This document shows positions 24,226 to 33,772 of a stretch of 45,650 bases of DNA, piece by piece. The DNA comes from an uncultured Arthrobacter sp. (GTDB lineage: Bacteria; Actinomycetota; Actinomycetes; Actinomycetales; Micrococcaceae). Location: contig NZ_CANLXP010000026.1 of assembly GCF_947495145.1 (NCBI RefSeq), forward strand, positions 1 to 45,650, read 5' to 3'. Position numbers and translations under genes: made by a program. Positions within the stretch are counted from its first letter, which is position 1; every line of letters begins with the position of its first letter. A model generated the notes under the pieces. It searched no databases and was not told the DNA's origin. It saw only the letters and a list, made by a program, of their open reading frames with translations.

Positions 24226-25481
24226 GCGGATGTCTCCTGACGGTTTTCAACGGGAATCTGCACTTCGGCGGTAACAATCCAGCCGCCGGACGGTCCCGGT
24301 CCGCAACTCACCGTACCGCCGTAGATGGCTGCGCGCTCACGCATGCCCGCAATCCCCTGCCCCGTGCCTACTGAAGGCACCGTTTCCATGGCTCCCCGGC
24401 CGTCGTCGGATACGCGCACCCTCACAGTGTTGCCCAACCGGGCGATCGAAACGTCAACCGTGGTCACTGCCTTTGCGTAGCGCAGCACGTTGGTCAGCGA
24501 CTCCTGGACAATGCGGTGGATGGTCATCTGGAAGGCGGCGTCCTCGGGCAGGCCGGGCCCGCTCAGCTGCACCCGGATGGGCAGCCCGGCGGCGTGGAAA
24601 CCCTCGAGGAGGCCGGCGAGTGAACCACCGGCCGGCAGCGGCGCCAGCGGCGCGGCGTCAGGCCCTTCGCGGAGGACTCCCAACACCCTGCGCATGTCAG
24701 CGAGCGCTGTTCGCCCGGTGGCGGAAAGCTCTGTCAGGACCTCCCGCGCACGGTCCTGATCGCGCTTCACGACGACGGCGGCACCGTCGGACAGCGCGAT
24801 CATCACCGACAGCGAGTGGGCAACGACGTCGTGCATCTCGCGGGCGATCCGGTTCCGCTCATTGGCGGAGGCGAGTTCCGCATTCCGCTCGGCCCACTCG
24901 CGCAGCTCATTTTCGTGCAGCCGTTCGCGCCGGATGGTCAATCCCACGCCGACGGCCACGACGTACCAGGTGATGACGAATGCCGTGATTACCCAGATCA
25001 GGAACGGAGCTTCGTCGGGAAGGAGGTCTCCCATCGCGAACCACATGGGAACAATCGAAATTACTGCTGCTCCCGCAAGAGTCCAGACGGCTACCCGCAG
25101 GGGAAACTTAACGGCCACCGTATACAGCGCGAAGAAGATGGCAATGCCAACACTTCCCCGGCCCTCCGAAATCAGGAGGATGACCGGTTCCTGCAGCGTT
25201 ATCAGCGCCACAACCACCAGAGGGTTGGTCCGGCGGAAGAACAGGGCAAGGGCAGCCACCGCAGCGGGTGCCAGGCTCCACCAGCCGCTCGGCAGCTGCG
25301 CGGCGAACACCACGTTGGGCAGCGTGGTGGCAAGGAAGACCAGGACTACCACGGCATCCATGACCCGTGGATGCTCCCGGAAGTACCGGCGAATTGGGCC
25401 GAGACGCCGGGCGTTGATCTCGGTGAAGGAGACGGCGGCCGTTCGTTCCGCCATCTCCTTCACCAAGGTTTTTTCACTCAT
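24222..25481 (-). CDS. sensor histidine kinase (HisKA_3 type)
   Basis: The 419-residue protein has about five membrane helices in its first 190 residues with no large external domain. The dimerisation/phosphoacceptor motif ERNRIAREMHDVVAHSL (His217) and a HATPase domain with DDGRGA and GQGIAGMRERA follow. Kinases of this type often sense the cell envelope or a substrate of an adjacent ABC transporter. The gene starts 34 nt downstream of the ABC permease gene. No clear ribosome binding site precedes the ATG. Confidence 0.94.
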   Translation of the reverse strand: MSEKTLVKEMAERTAAVSFTEINARRLGPIRRYFREHPRVMDAVVVLVFLATTLPNVVFAAQLPSGWWSLAPAAVAALALFFRRTNPLVVVALITLQEPVILLISEGRGSVGIAIFFALYTVAVKFPLRVAVWTLAGAAVISIVPMWFAMGDLLPDEAPFLIWVITAFVITWYVVAVGVGLTIRRERLHENELREWAERNAELASANERNRIAREMHDVVAHSLSVMIALSDGAAVVVKRDQDRAREVLTELSATGRTALADMRRVLGVLREGPDAAPLAPLPAGGSLAGLLEGFHAAGLPIRVQLSGPGLPEDAAFQMTIHRIVQESLTNVLRYAKAVTTVDVSIARLGNTVRVRVSDDGRGAMETVPSVGTGQGIAGMRERAAIYGGTVSCGPGPSGGWIVTAEVQIPVENRQETSA

Positions 25482-25515
25482 GGAGTGAGTTTATTGGGCG
25501 CGTTGCAGCAGCCGG

Positions 25516-26412
25516 CTAAACGTCGCGCTGCTTCGTGACGATGAGCGAGATCACCAGGAGAACCAATGCCCAGCCCCCCAGTACGAGGGCACCCTGCCAC
25601 TGGTTGAAGGCGTCGTCAGCGATTTCGGGGGCGATCATCTGCGTGGCACCGGCGTCGGGAAGGAACCGGGCGGCGTCCGGAATCCAGTCGGCGAGGTTGG
25701 ACAACAGGGTCACGATGAGGATCGGCAGGACGAACAGGAAGCCGATGATCGTCACGATGCTGCCGGCCGTATTGCGCAGCAGGGTCCCGATCGACATGGC
25801 CAGGACAGCGATAAGGGCAAGTGCCGCGCCGGTGTTGATGATGCTGAGCAGCACGCCGTCCGTAGTGATCGCGAAGTCCAAATCCTCAACCGCAAGGATG
25901 GGCTGCGAGATGAAGTAGGAGATGAAAGCCGAAGCGGTGCCGATAACGAACGCGATGACGGCGATCACCAGGTTCTTCGCCAACAGGGCCGGGATCCGCT
26001 TGGGGACTGCAACCATGGTGGAGCGGATCATCCCGGTTGCCCACTCGGAGGCGATCAGGACTACCGCCAGGGAAGCAATCAGGAGCTGGCCGAAGATGAA
26101 GCCGGACGACGGAACGGTCAGGGCAGCAGCGTCCATTCCGCCCTGGGCCTCCATTTGGGCCGCCATTTGCGGGTCCTGCTCTGCCATTGCCGCCATTGAG
26201 CCTTGAGCAGTGCTGATGCCCCAGGCGGCGAGCGCTGCGAGGCCCACCATGACGATCAGCGTGCAGGACAGCAGGATCACGGTCGACGGGACAGTGGTGA
26301 CCTTGATCCACTCCGACTTGAGCACGCGCCCGAAGTTCACGCCGGAACCGCGGGTAGTGCCGTGGGGAGTTTCGGCGTTCCCGGGAGCCGGTGCAGTGGC
26401 TGTGTGTGCCAT
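25516..26412 (-). CDS. ABC transporter permease (ABC-2 type)
   Basis: The 298-residue protein has six predicted membrane helices and a large extracytoplasmic loop after the first. It includes the ABC-2-like segment WATGMIRSTMVAVPKRIPALLAKNL. GGAAGGAAAG precedes the ATG. It is only 2 nt downstream of the ATPase gene and upstream of a two-component system, an arrangement seen for peptide or lantibiotic resistance exporters (BceAB-like or LanFEG-like). The substrate is unknown. Confidence 0.9.
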   Translation of the reverse strand: MAHTATAPAPGNAETPHGTTRGSGVNFGRVLKSEWIKVTTVPSTVILLSCTLIVMVGLAALAAWGISTAQGSMAAMAEQDPQMAAQMEAQGGMDAAALTVPSSGFIFGQLLIASLAVVLIASEWATGMIRSTMVAVPKRIPALLAKNLVIAVIAFVIGTASAFISYFISQPILAVEDLDFAITTDGVLLSIINTGAALALIAVLAMSIGTLLRNTAGSIVTIIGFLFVLPILIVTLLSNLADWIPDAARFLPDAGATQMIAPEIADDAFNQWQGALVLGGWALVLLVISLIVTKQRDV

Positions 26413-26414
26413 GG

Positions 26415-27362
26415 TTACTTTCCTTCCTTGGAGCCGGCCGTGTCAGAAGTCTGCGTCAGGGTGTGCGAGTGGTACTCGACCTCGTCGCTGGTGAGTTGCA
26501 TGTAGGCGTCCTCAAGCGAGGCCTGCAAGGGTGTCAGCTCATAGATGAGGATCTGGCGGGCGAGGGCCACTTCCGCGATTCTGCGGGAGTCTGCCCCGGT
26601 GATTTCGAGGAGTTCCGGCTCAAGGTGCTGGCTGGAAACGCCGTCGGCGGCCAGTGCCCTCACCAGCTCCCCCGGCCGGTCGGTGCGTACGCGGGCGCGG
26701 CTGTGACCATGCCCGTCGAGGATTTCGCTGATCGGGGCGTCGGCGATGATCCGGCCTCGCCCGATGACGATGAGATGGTCGGCCGTGAGAGCCATTTCAG
26801 ACATCAAATGGGAGGAAAGGAACACGGTGCGGCCCTCGGATGCGAGGCCCTTCGCGAGGTGCCGTACCCACTGCACGCCCTCCGGATCGAGTCCGTTAAC
26901 CGGCTCGTCGAGGATGACAGTGTGCGGATCGCCAAGCAGTGCGCACGCAATGCCGAGCCGCTGGCCCATGCCGAGCGAGAAGCCACCGACGCGCTTCTTG
27001 GCAACCGGTCCGAGGCCGGTCATGTCGATGACTTCCTTGACGCGGCTGTTGGGAATGCCGTGGGTGGCAGCCATCGCGCGAAGGTGGTTATAGGCCGAGC
27101 GCTTGGTGTGGACCGCTTTCGCATCGAGCAGGGCGCCTACCTCGCGGAGTGGGGCCGAATGCTGAGCGTAATGCTTGCCATTGACACGCACGTCGCCGCC
27201 CGAAGGGTTGTCGAGTCCGACGATCATACGCATGGTGGTGGACTTGCCTGCGCCGTTGGGACCGAGGAATCCGGTGACACGGCCGGGCTTAACGCTGAAC
27301 GAGATACCGTCTACGGCAGTCTTTGCGCCATAGCGTTTGGACAGTTCTACTGCCTCAATCAT
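26415..27362 (-). CDS. ABC transporter ATP-binding protein
   Basis: The 315-residue protein has Walker A GPNGAGKST (residues 34-42), signature FSLGMGQRLGIA, Walker B VILDEPVNGLDP, and a C-terminal extension typical of ABC-2 exporters. It is the first gene of an operon with the permease, kinase and response regulator (gaps 2, 34 and -4 nt). Regulation by the encoded two-component system is likely. The signature Leu-Gly-Met is normal for this subgroup. Confidence 0.95.
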   Translation of the reverse strand: MIEAVELSKRYGAKTAVDGISFSVKPGRVTGFLGPNGAGKSTTMRMIVGLDNPSGGDVRVNGKHYAQHSAPLREVGALLDAKAVHTKRSAYNHLRAMAATHGIPNSRVKEVIDMTGLGPVAKKRVGGFSLGMGQRLGIACALLGDPHTVILDEPVNGLDPEGVQWVRHLAKGLASEGRTVFLSSHLMSEMALTADHLIVIGRGRIIADAPISEILDGHGHSRARVRTDRPGELVRALAADGVSSQHLEPELLEITGADSRRIAEVALARQILIYELTPLQASLEDAYMQLTSDEVEYHSHTLTQTSDTAGSKEGK

Positions 27363-27512
27363 GATGGGCGTCCTTGGGGAAGGGGAGGGTTTCGGAATAC
27401 TTCAACACTACGGAGATTCCGGCCCCACGGCGCCGACCAGTGGGATGATCTTCCCGCTGCGCTGGTACGTCGAAAGGATGAGGGGCTGTTGGAGACCGGA
27501 CCCGGATCGATC

Positions 27513-27521
27513 TGTGGACAA
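27513..27521 (-). promoter_or_regulatory. DnaA box upstream of the ABC operon
   Basis: TGTGGACAA (complement TTGTCCACA) lies in the 252-nt divergent interval between the ABC ATPase gene and the small coiled-coil gene. Nothing else was recognised in that interval. Confidence 0.45.
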
Positions 27522-27614
27522 GCCGGTTTTCTCGGCCCTGCACCGCCTATGCTGGAACAACACAAACGTCGATTTTCCGATGTACCTGTAAGTGACTGGA
27601 GAGGTAACCAGAGC

Positions 27615-27878
27615 ATGGCCAACGGCTCCGCAGCAAACGCTCACCGTTCTCACGAAGAGGCTGCCCACGAACAGGTGATGAGCGAGGTCTCAGACGTCCT
27701 GCTGAACATCGAACATTCTCTGTCGCGCGCCAAGAAGGCCCGCGCCGTGGCTGCCAAGCATGAGGCGGAGTCCAACTCGAAGCTCGCGTTGGATGATGCA
27801 ATCGCTGCTCTCGAAAAGACACGCAAGCGGCTTATGCAGGACGCCTATTACCGGCAGGATGCGCTAAGGCTTCTGTAG
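27615..27878 (+). CDS. small helical hypothetical protein
   Basis: The 87-residue product is predicted to be almost entirely helical: SHEEAAHEQVMSEVSDVL, then Ala/Lys-rich heptads (SRAKKARAVAAKHEAE). It contains no cysteine or membrane segment. The ATG has GGAGAGGT about 8 nt upstream. No family was recognised. It precedes the MmeI-like gene by 48 nt on the same strand, so cotranscription is possible, but no link in function can be claimed. Confidence 0.75.
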   Translation: MANGSAANAHRSHEEAAHEQVMSEVSDVLLNIEHSLSRAKKARAVAAKHEAESNSKLALDDAIAALEKTRKRLMQDAYYRQDALRLL

Positions 27879-27926
27879 GGCTTCAGGCACACAATCTAAA
27901 CAGCGACGGCGATTGGGGGCGCTTGA

Positions 27927-30641
27927 GTGCGCAGCGGTGAAGAAATACGGGCGGCACTGGTTCAGTTCTCGGCCAGGTGGAGCACCTACCTGGGCAGTGA
28001 AAAAGCCGAAGCCCAAACCTTCTTGAATGAGCTGTTCGAGTGCTACGGCTCCAACCGCCAGACTGCCGGAGCGAAGTTTGAGGACTTCAAGAGCTCCGCC
28101 GGATTTATGGATCTGCACTGGCCGGCCACCCTCATTGTCGAGATGAAGAAACCCGGCATTGCGGTGCAATCAGCCCGCGAGCAGGTCCAGAAATACTGGC
28201 TTGAGTCAGCTGACGACGACGCCGGCGTGCCGGCAGCGCGGTGGGTGGTCATCAGCAATTTCCACGAGTTCGAGATCTGGGAGCCGGGCCGGTTTCCGGC
28301 GAAACCGCGCCTGAAGCTTGCCCTCGCGGAACTCCCCGACAAATATGATTCCCTCCTGTTCCTCGCGGACACCAGTGTTGAGCCGGTCTTTGCCGAACAT
28401 CACCGCCAGCTGACCCGGGAAGCCGCGCAACACGTCGCGTCCCTTTTCACGTCGCTGGCAGACCGCAGCGCCGCCCCGATCGATGAGATTCAGCGCTTTG
28501 TACTGCAGTCGATCTGGTGTCTCTTCGCAGAAGACCTTGGCATGATCGAGGGCTATCCGCTGCAGAAGATCGTGAAGGGACTCATCGCGGCTCCCGGTCG
28601 GAATTCAGCGGCCGAATTGGGGTACCTGTTCAACGTCCTGAACCAGAAGGGCAATCACAACCGCACCGGCGACCTCGCGGGAACGCGCTACGTCAATGGC
28701 GATCTGTTTGCGAAACCTGCCTCAGTGTCTTTGAATCGCGACGAACTGGTCATGCTGGACAACGCCGCGCAGTTCGACTGGCGCAAGGTCGATCCCACCA
28801 TTTTCGGATCCCTCCTGGAGGGCGTGCTTGGCGAGGAACGCAGGTCAGAACTCGGCGCGCATTACACCCACGAAGCGGACATCATGAAGATAGTCACGCC
28901 AACCATCATCCGGCCCTGGCGGGAGCGGATTGAAGCGGTAGCTACGCCAAGCGAGGGAGTTGAACTTCTCGACGAGCTCTGTGCCTTCAAGGTGCTCGAT
29001 CCTGCCTGTGGATGCGGCAACTTCCTGTACGTCGCTTACCGTGAACTCCGTGGCCTTGAGAGGGCCCTGAAAGACAGGATCACGACGACGGCGCAAGCCA
29101 CCGGACTGCCAAAACCTACCGGTGCCCTGCCCTATTACCCGCTCGGTAATCTGTACGGGCTGGATATTGAGGGCATCGCGGTGCTTATTGCCCGGTTGAC
29201 GCTCTGGATGGGTCAGCGTCAGATGATCGACCTTTACGGGCCAGCAGAGAATCCGTTGCCGCTGGTTGATATGTCGACGGTGAAGCGTGCGGACGCGCTT
29301 GCTGTGGAGTGGCCAGAGGTGGACGTCATCATTGGTAATCCGCCGTTCTATGGATCTCAACATCTACGGTCAGCTCTAGGCGACGAGTACCTGAAGTGGT
29401 TGGAGAAAAGATTCCGGATCGGTATCAAGGACCTGTGCGTGTACTGGTACCGCAAAGCGCAGGATCATCTTTTGCCTGGTCAACGGGCTGGTTTGGTCGG
29501 AACGAACTCGGTGTCGCAGAACCGCGCTCGGTCAGCATCCCTCGAGTACGTTGTCGCAAACGGCGGCGTGATCACTGATGCGGTGTCGAGCCAGAAGTGG
29601 CCCGGCGATGCCAAGGTGCATGTGAGCATCGTTAGTTGGGTCAAGCAGCCCGACGAGCCGGTGGCGGGGTTCAATCTCGATGGCGAGCCGGTGATCGGCA
29701 TTAACCCGTCGTTACGTGAAGAAGCGGCTGGTGGATGGGAGCCGAAAGCTCTTCACGCGAATAAGGGCAAGTGTTTTCAGGGGCCCATCCCTGTCGGGGC
29801 GGGTTTCATCATCTCGAACGATGAAGCGAAGGCGCTGCTTGCCTCTTCGGAAGCCGGCTATCGCGACGTTGTGCGGCCCTACTTAACCGGCGACGACATT
29901 ACCGAAGACCCTGCACAAGGACCGCGCCGCTGGATCATCGACTTCGGTGTCATGCCGCTGGAACACGCGAGCAAATATCCGGGGGCGTTCAGAATCGTCC
30001 GGGAAAGGGTAAAACCGGAGCGTGATGGCAATCGTGACAAAGGCTTCCGGGAAAAGTGGTGGCTTTTCGGCCGCGCCCGAGGGGAGATGCGCGCGCTACT
30101 CTCGGTGAAGTGCCGCTGGGCCGCTGGAGTCCGAGTCGGCAAGCGAACGCTCTTCACATGGCAAGAACCATGGACGTGCCCGAGCGACCTGACTAACGTC
30201 TTCGCATTCGACGACGACTATTCGATGGGTGTACTGACATCCCGCGTTCATGATGCCTGGGCTTGGCACCAGTCGTCGACGCTCGAAACCCGCCTTCGAT
30301 ACACACCGACGTCGGTGTTCGCGACCTTTCCGTGGCCTGATCCTGTTACCGCCGAACGGCGAGAAGCTGTCGCAGACCTCAGCCGTCACATTATCGCTCG
30401 CCGTCAGGCGATCTGCGCCGCTGAAAACTTCGGTCTCACCAAGCTCTACAACCTAGTGGACGATGGCGCCTACGCCGACCTGAAGAAGCTGCACCGTCAA
30501 CTCGACGAGGCGGTGGCTGCTTGTTATGGCTGGCCCAAGTCGGTTGCGCAGGACAGCAAGGCGATTGTCCGGCGACTGACTGCGTTGAACAGGCAAATCA
30601 CTGAAGGAAGCCGACCCTACGCCCCATTCGAACAATCGTAG
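27927..30641 (+). CDS. MmeI-like type IIL restriction-modification enzyme
   Basis: The 904-residue protein has, in order: an N-terminal nuclease motif Asp62-x9-Glu72-x-Lys74, the same spacing as in MmeI; a helical linker; an adenine-N6 methyltransferase with motif I DPACGCGNF (358-366) and motif IV NPPF (471-474); and a C-terminal target-recognition region. MmeI is about 919 residues, so this is full length. Such enzymes both cut and methylate, so no separate methylase gene is needed and none is nearby. The start is GTG with GGGGGC upstream. The recognition sequence cannot be read from the protein here. Confidence 0.9.
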   Translation: MRSGEEIRAALVQFSARWSTYLGSEKAEAQTFLNELFECYGSNRQTAGAKFEDFKSSAGFMDLHWPATLIVEMKKPGIAVQSAREQVQKYWLESADDDAGVPAARWVVISNFHEFEIWEPGRFPAKPRLKLALAELPDKYDSLLFLADTSVEPVFAEHHRQLTREAAQHVASLFTSLADRSAAPIDEIQRFVLQSIWCLFAEDLGMIEGYPLQKIVKGLIAAPGRNSAAELGYLFNVLNQKGNHNRTGDLAGTRYVNGDLFAKPASVSLNRDELVMLDNAAQFDWRKVDPTIFGSLLEGVLGEERRSELGAHYTHEADIMKIVTPTIIRPWRERIEAVATPSEGVELLDELCAFKVLDPACGCGNFLYVAYRELRGLERALKDRITTTAQATGLPKPTGALPYYPLGNLYGLDIEGIAVLIARLTLWMGQRQMIDLYGPAENPLPLVDMSTVKRADALAVEWPEVDVIIGNPPFYGSQHLRSALGDEYLKWLEKRFRIGIKDLCVYWYRKAQDHLLPGQRAGLVGTNSVSQNRARSASLEYVVANGGVITDAVSSQKWPGDAKVHVSIVSWVKQPDEPVAGFNLDGEPVIGINPSLREEAAGGWEPKALHANKGKCFQGPIPVGAGFIISNDEAKALLASSEAGYRDVVRPYLTGDDITEDPAQGPRRWIIDFGVMPLEHASKYPGAFRIVRERVKPERDGNRDKGFREKWWLFGRARGEMRALLSVKCRWAAGVRVGKRTLFTWQEPWTCPSDLTNVFAFDDDYSMGVLTSRVHDAWAWHQSSTLETRLRYTPTSVFATFPWPDPVTAERREAVADLSRHIIARRQAICAAENFGLTKLYNLVDDGAYADLKKLHRQLDEAVAACYGWPKSVAQDSKAIVRRLTALNRQITEGSRPYAPFEQS

Positions 30642-30647
30642 TAGCAA

Positions 30648-31826
30648 TTACTCTTCGATGACGGCCAGCGACTGAGGTCTGCCAGGCACAGCAAGTTCCT
30701 GCTGCTCGAACGTTTCGAGGTCTACGACGGTGATCCCCGACCAGAAGCCCTCCCGCGTGTAGCCGCCGGAGAGCAGAGCGTAGGTCCGGTCCGACTCAGG
30801 ATCGACCCAGGGCACGACTGTTTCGTGCAACCGGTCCAGCGGCACGATTCGCTCAGCGTTCGTTTCGGTGTTTCGAACGGTCAGATTCGGTGATCCGGTC
30901 GCATTGCCGAAAAATCCAGTCCCCACCACGAGCAGGGTGTTGTCAACAACTGCTGTTCCGTGCTGATGCGAGTTGGCGGTCATGTCCCCCACAGTGACAA
31001 CACCTGACCCGGGATCAACGACGGCGAGCGCCAGTCCCTGATAGGGCAGCAAAAGGTTCCCGGCGTCGTCAATTGCGCCGTAGTGCGGCTTCTCCCAGGA
31101 GGCGAGGCCGCCCTGCGTGCCGAACGGCGCCACCTCGATCCGTCGCGCAGCGAGCGTTTCAGCGTTGACCACGTGGACCGAGAACGAATCATGGTCGATC
31201 GTGTAGACCTCTGAGCCGTCGGCGGAGAGCAGGATGTCAAAGGGGCGCAATCCGACTTCGACAGTGCCGACGGTCCGGCCTGCGGTGACATCCATTTTCT
31301 CCAGAACCGAGCTGCCGTCTGTCCGCAGCACTGCCACATAGACGGTGCTTCCGTCAGCGCTGGCGACGATCCCCGTGCCGCCGGCGCGGTACTCGCCATA
31401 CGTGATCTGGTCAGCAGGGTTGGCGTATGGAATCAGAGCAGTACGACGCCGCTCAGCCAGGTCGACGACGGCCACCCCAACCGCAGTGGAGACGAATGCC
31501 TGGTTCCTCGCCACGTAGACATCCCAGGGCGCGGCGCCGACGGGGATCCGCTGCTCGAGAGGGCTGCCGGGGTCTGCGGGATTGATGACTAGAAGATCCG
31601 CTCCTGCCGCGTCGGTAGCGAGGACCAAGGCTTCCTGTGGTGACGGAGACGGAGTTGCAGTCTCAGTAGGCTCTGCGGTCTCAGTTGGAACTGCGGAGGC
31701 GGGCGCGGCAGGGGCCGCGGTTGTAGCTGCGCGCGCGGGTGCCGAACTTGTTGGGCCCGGGGCCGGCGCTGCTGTGCAGGCCGGAAGAAACAGCAGGCAA
31801 AGAACGACGGCGGCGTGGCGGAGCAT
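30648..31826 (-). CDS. lipoprotein with YncE/YVTN-like beta-propeller
   Basis: The 392-residue protein has a lipoprotein signal (MLRHAAVVLCLLFLPAC, Cys17 after LPA) and a Pro/Ala/Thr-rich linker to about residue 65. Propeller repeats follow, such as ASADGSTVYVAVLRTDG, VGLRPFDILLSADGSEVYTID and the late SDRTYALLSGG. This indicates an extracellular, membrane-tethered beta-propeller of the YncE type. It converges on the MmeI-like gene with 6 nt between stops. Ligand or partner unknown. Confidence 0.83.
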   Translation of the reverse strand: MLRHAAVVLCLLFLPACTAAPAPGPTSSAPARAATTAAPAAPASAVPTETAEPTETATPSPSPQEALVLATDAAGADLLVINPADPGSPLEQRIPVGAAPWDVYVARNQAFVSTAVGVAVVDLAERRRTALIPYANPADQITYGEYRAGGTGIVASADGSTVYVAVLRTDGSSVLEKMDVTAGRTVGTVEVGLRPFDILLSADGSEVYTIDHDSFSVHVVNAETLAARRIEVAPFGTQGGLASWEKPHYGAIDDAGNLLLPYQGLALAVVDPGSGVVTVGDMTANSHQHGTAVVDNTLLVVGTGFFGNATGSPNLTVRNTETNAERIVPLDRLHETVVPWVDPESDRTYALLSGGYTREGFWSGITVVDLETFEQQELAVPGRPQSLAVIEE

Positions 31827-31856
31827 GTCTCCATTGTCGCCCCGCGCGCGCGGCGG

Positions 31857-31881
31857 GGCGGCAGCGTAAGCCGCTGCCGCC
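31857..31881 (-). terminator. hairpin downstream of the ABC permease gene
   Basis: GGCGGCAGCG and CGCTGCCGCC form a perfect 10-bp stem around a 5-nt loop, between the permease stop (31896) and the lipoprotein start (31826). No T-tract follows, so termination efficiency is uncertain. Confidence 0.62.
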
Positions 31882-31895
31882 GTCGTCGTTTGGCC

Positions 31896-32729
31896 TTAGC
31901 GGGAGCTGATCGACTTGAACTTGGTTACCGAGAGCGGCACGAAGATGGCAAGCATTACGACTATCCCGATGATCACAGTAATGATGGGGTTCTGCAGAGT
32001 CCACGCGGTTGGCTCAGGGAACTCAGGGTTGGTGTTTCCGAACAGCATCCGCGCCGATTCGACGAGGGCTGATACCGGGTTCCACTCCGCTATGTTCTTC
32101 AGCACCTCCGGCATGGTGTGGATCGGGACGAAGGCGTTTGAGATGAAGGTCAGCGGAAACAGAATCATGAAGGACGCGTTGTTTATGACCTCCGGGCTGC
32201 GCACGCTCATGCCGAGAACGGCCATCACCCAGCTGAAGGAGTAGGAAAACAGAAGCAGGACCGCCACGCCACCCAGGAAACCCCACACCGAGGTGGTGAC
32301 CCGCCAACCCACCAACCAGCCGGTTCCCATCATAATCATCATGGAGATGCTGTTGATCACGAGGTCGCCGTTGGTGCGCCCGATCAGCACAGCTGCCGGA
32401 CTCATGGGCAGAGTGCGGAAGCGGTCGATGATGCCGTCCTTCAGGTCCTGTGCCATGGCAGCTCCCGAGAACGTCGAACCGAAGATGACGGTCTGGGCGA
32501 AAATTCCGGCCATCAGGAAGTTCACGTAGTCGGGTACGTTCATTGCGCCCGCGTACACCTGGCTGAACAGCAGCACGAACATGATGGGTTGAAGGATGGT
32601 GAAAACGAGGATTTCGGGGACGCGCTTGATCTTGATCAGGTTGCGGCGCGTTGCTATCCAGCCATCCGAGAGCAGCTGAGCGAAGGGTGAACCGACGCTC
32701 TCATAGGTGGGTTGGCTGAGCGCGGTCAT
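31896..32729 (-). CDS. DrrB-like ABC-2 transporter permease
   Basis: The 277-residue protein has six membrane helices and the ABC-2/DrrB pattern: PEILVFTILQPIMFVLLFSQVYAGAM, FRTLPMSPAAVLIGRTNGDL, and VFIPIHTMPEVLKNIAEWNPVSALV-like sequence near the end. Its start overlaps the ATPase stop by 4 nt (ATGA). With DrrA it should export a hydrophobic compound, as in daunorubicin-type self-resistance; no biosynthetic genes adjoin. Confidence 0.92.
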   Translation of the reverse strand: MTALSQPTYESVGSPFAQLLSDGWIATRRNLIKIKRVPEILVFTILQPIMFVLLFSQVYAGAMNVPDYVNFLMAGIFAQTVIFGSTFSGAAMAQDLKDGIIDRFRTLPMSPAAVLIGRTNGDLVINSISMMIMMGTGWLVGWRVTTSVWGFLGGVAVLLLFSYSFSWVMAVLGMSVRSPEVINNASFMILFPLTFISNAFVPIHTMPEVLKNIAEWNPVSALVESARMLFGNTNPEFPEPTAWTLQNPIITVIIGIVVMLAIFVPLSVTKFKSISSR

Positions 32730-33712
32730 TTGGCTTTCTCCATTTCGGAGTCGTTGGTGCTGGGCTCGTCTTCGGCTCTGTGGCCGGTGAGAGTGAGGAA
32801 CACGTCATCAAGTGTTGGCCGGCGCATTCCGGCGTCATGCAGCTGAATGTCGGCCTGTCCCAGGTCCGAGAGCACATACTGCAGCGCGCGGGGGCCCTCA
32901 ATGACGGAAACCTCCAGAGTGCGGTCGTTCACCGTTGGAGCGCCGTCACCGTGGCGGGCGAGAATTTCCCGTGCCGATCCGGCGTCGGCCTCGTTCACGA
33001 GCGTGACCACCACCCGATGACCGCCGATCTGCGCCTTCAACTCATCCGACGTGCCCTCAGCGATGACCCTGCCGCCGTCGATGACGGCGATGTTGTCCGC
33101 CAGATGGTCGGCTTCCTCCAGGTACTGCGTGGTGAGGAGGAGGGTGGTGCCGTCATTGACGAGCTGCGTGATGATCTCCCAGAGGGCGAGCCTGCTGCGA
33201 GGATCCAGGCCGGTAGTCGGTTCGTCGAGGAACAGGATCTTCGGATTGATGACGAGGGCTCCGGCGAGGTCAATGCGGCGGCGCATGCCACCGGAAAAGC
33301 CCTTGACCGGACGGTTGCCCGCTTCCGTCAGCTCGAACTGGTCAATCAGTTCCTGCGCCCGCTTGCGTGCGGTCTTCGCGCCCAGGTGATACAACCTGCC
33401 CACCATCTCCAGGTTCTCGAAACCGGTGAGGTTCTCGTCAACCGCTGCGTACTGGCCGGATGCTCCGATGATCCGCCGGGCAGCTTTCGGATTGTTCACG
33501 ACGTCGATGCCGTCGATATGTGCCCTGCCTTCGTCAGGCTTGATCAGGGTGGTGAGTACCTTGACCGCCGTTGTCTTGCCCGCTCCGTTGGGACCGAGCA
33601 AAGCCTTCACAGTCCCCTGCGGGACCGAAAGGTTGAGACCCGCGAGTGCATGCACCGGGCCGCTCTTCGATGTGTATGTCTTTTTCAGGCCTTCGGCCTG
33701 GATGATCGTCAT
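32726..33712 (-). CDS. DrrA-like ABC transporter ATP-binding protein
   Basis: The 328-residue protein has Walker A GPNGAGKTT (residues 40-48), signature FSGGMRRRIDLAGAL, Walker B ILFLDEPTTGLDP and the C-terminal domain of the DrrA family (LEVSVIEGPRALQYVLSDLGQADIQL). It is translationally coupled to the permease. A weak AGGG precedes the ATG. The LURP-one-related gene lies 60 nt upstream on the same strand, so all three could be cotranscribed. Confidence 0.95.
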   Translation of the reverse strand: MTIIQAEGLKKTYTSKSGPVHALAGLNLSVPQGTVKALLGPNGAGKTTAVKVLTTLIKPDEGRAHIDGIDVVNNPKAARRIIGASGQYAAVDENLTGFENLEMVGRLYHLGAKTARKRAQELIDQFELTEAGNRPVKGFSGGMRRRIDLAGALVINPKILFLDEPTTGLDPRSRLALWEIITQLVNDGTTLLLTTQYLEEADHLADNIAVIDGGRVIAEGTSDELKAQIGGHRVVVTLVNEADAGSAREILARHGDGAPTVNDRTLEVSVIEGPRALQYVLSDLGQADIQLHDAGMRRPTLDDVFLTLTGHRAEDEPSTNDSEMEKAK

Positions 33713-33772
33713 GGGTCAACCCTAGGTTTGTGGAAGTACGGGAGAAAGAGGATTGCGGACAGTTCCTGTCCG

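Noticed and set aside
26391..27878. A 495-codon plus-strand frame
   Set aside because: Most of it is antisense to the ABC ATPase. Only the last 87 codons, from 27615 with a ribosome binding site, look like a real gene.
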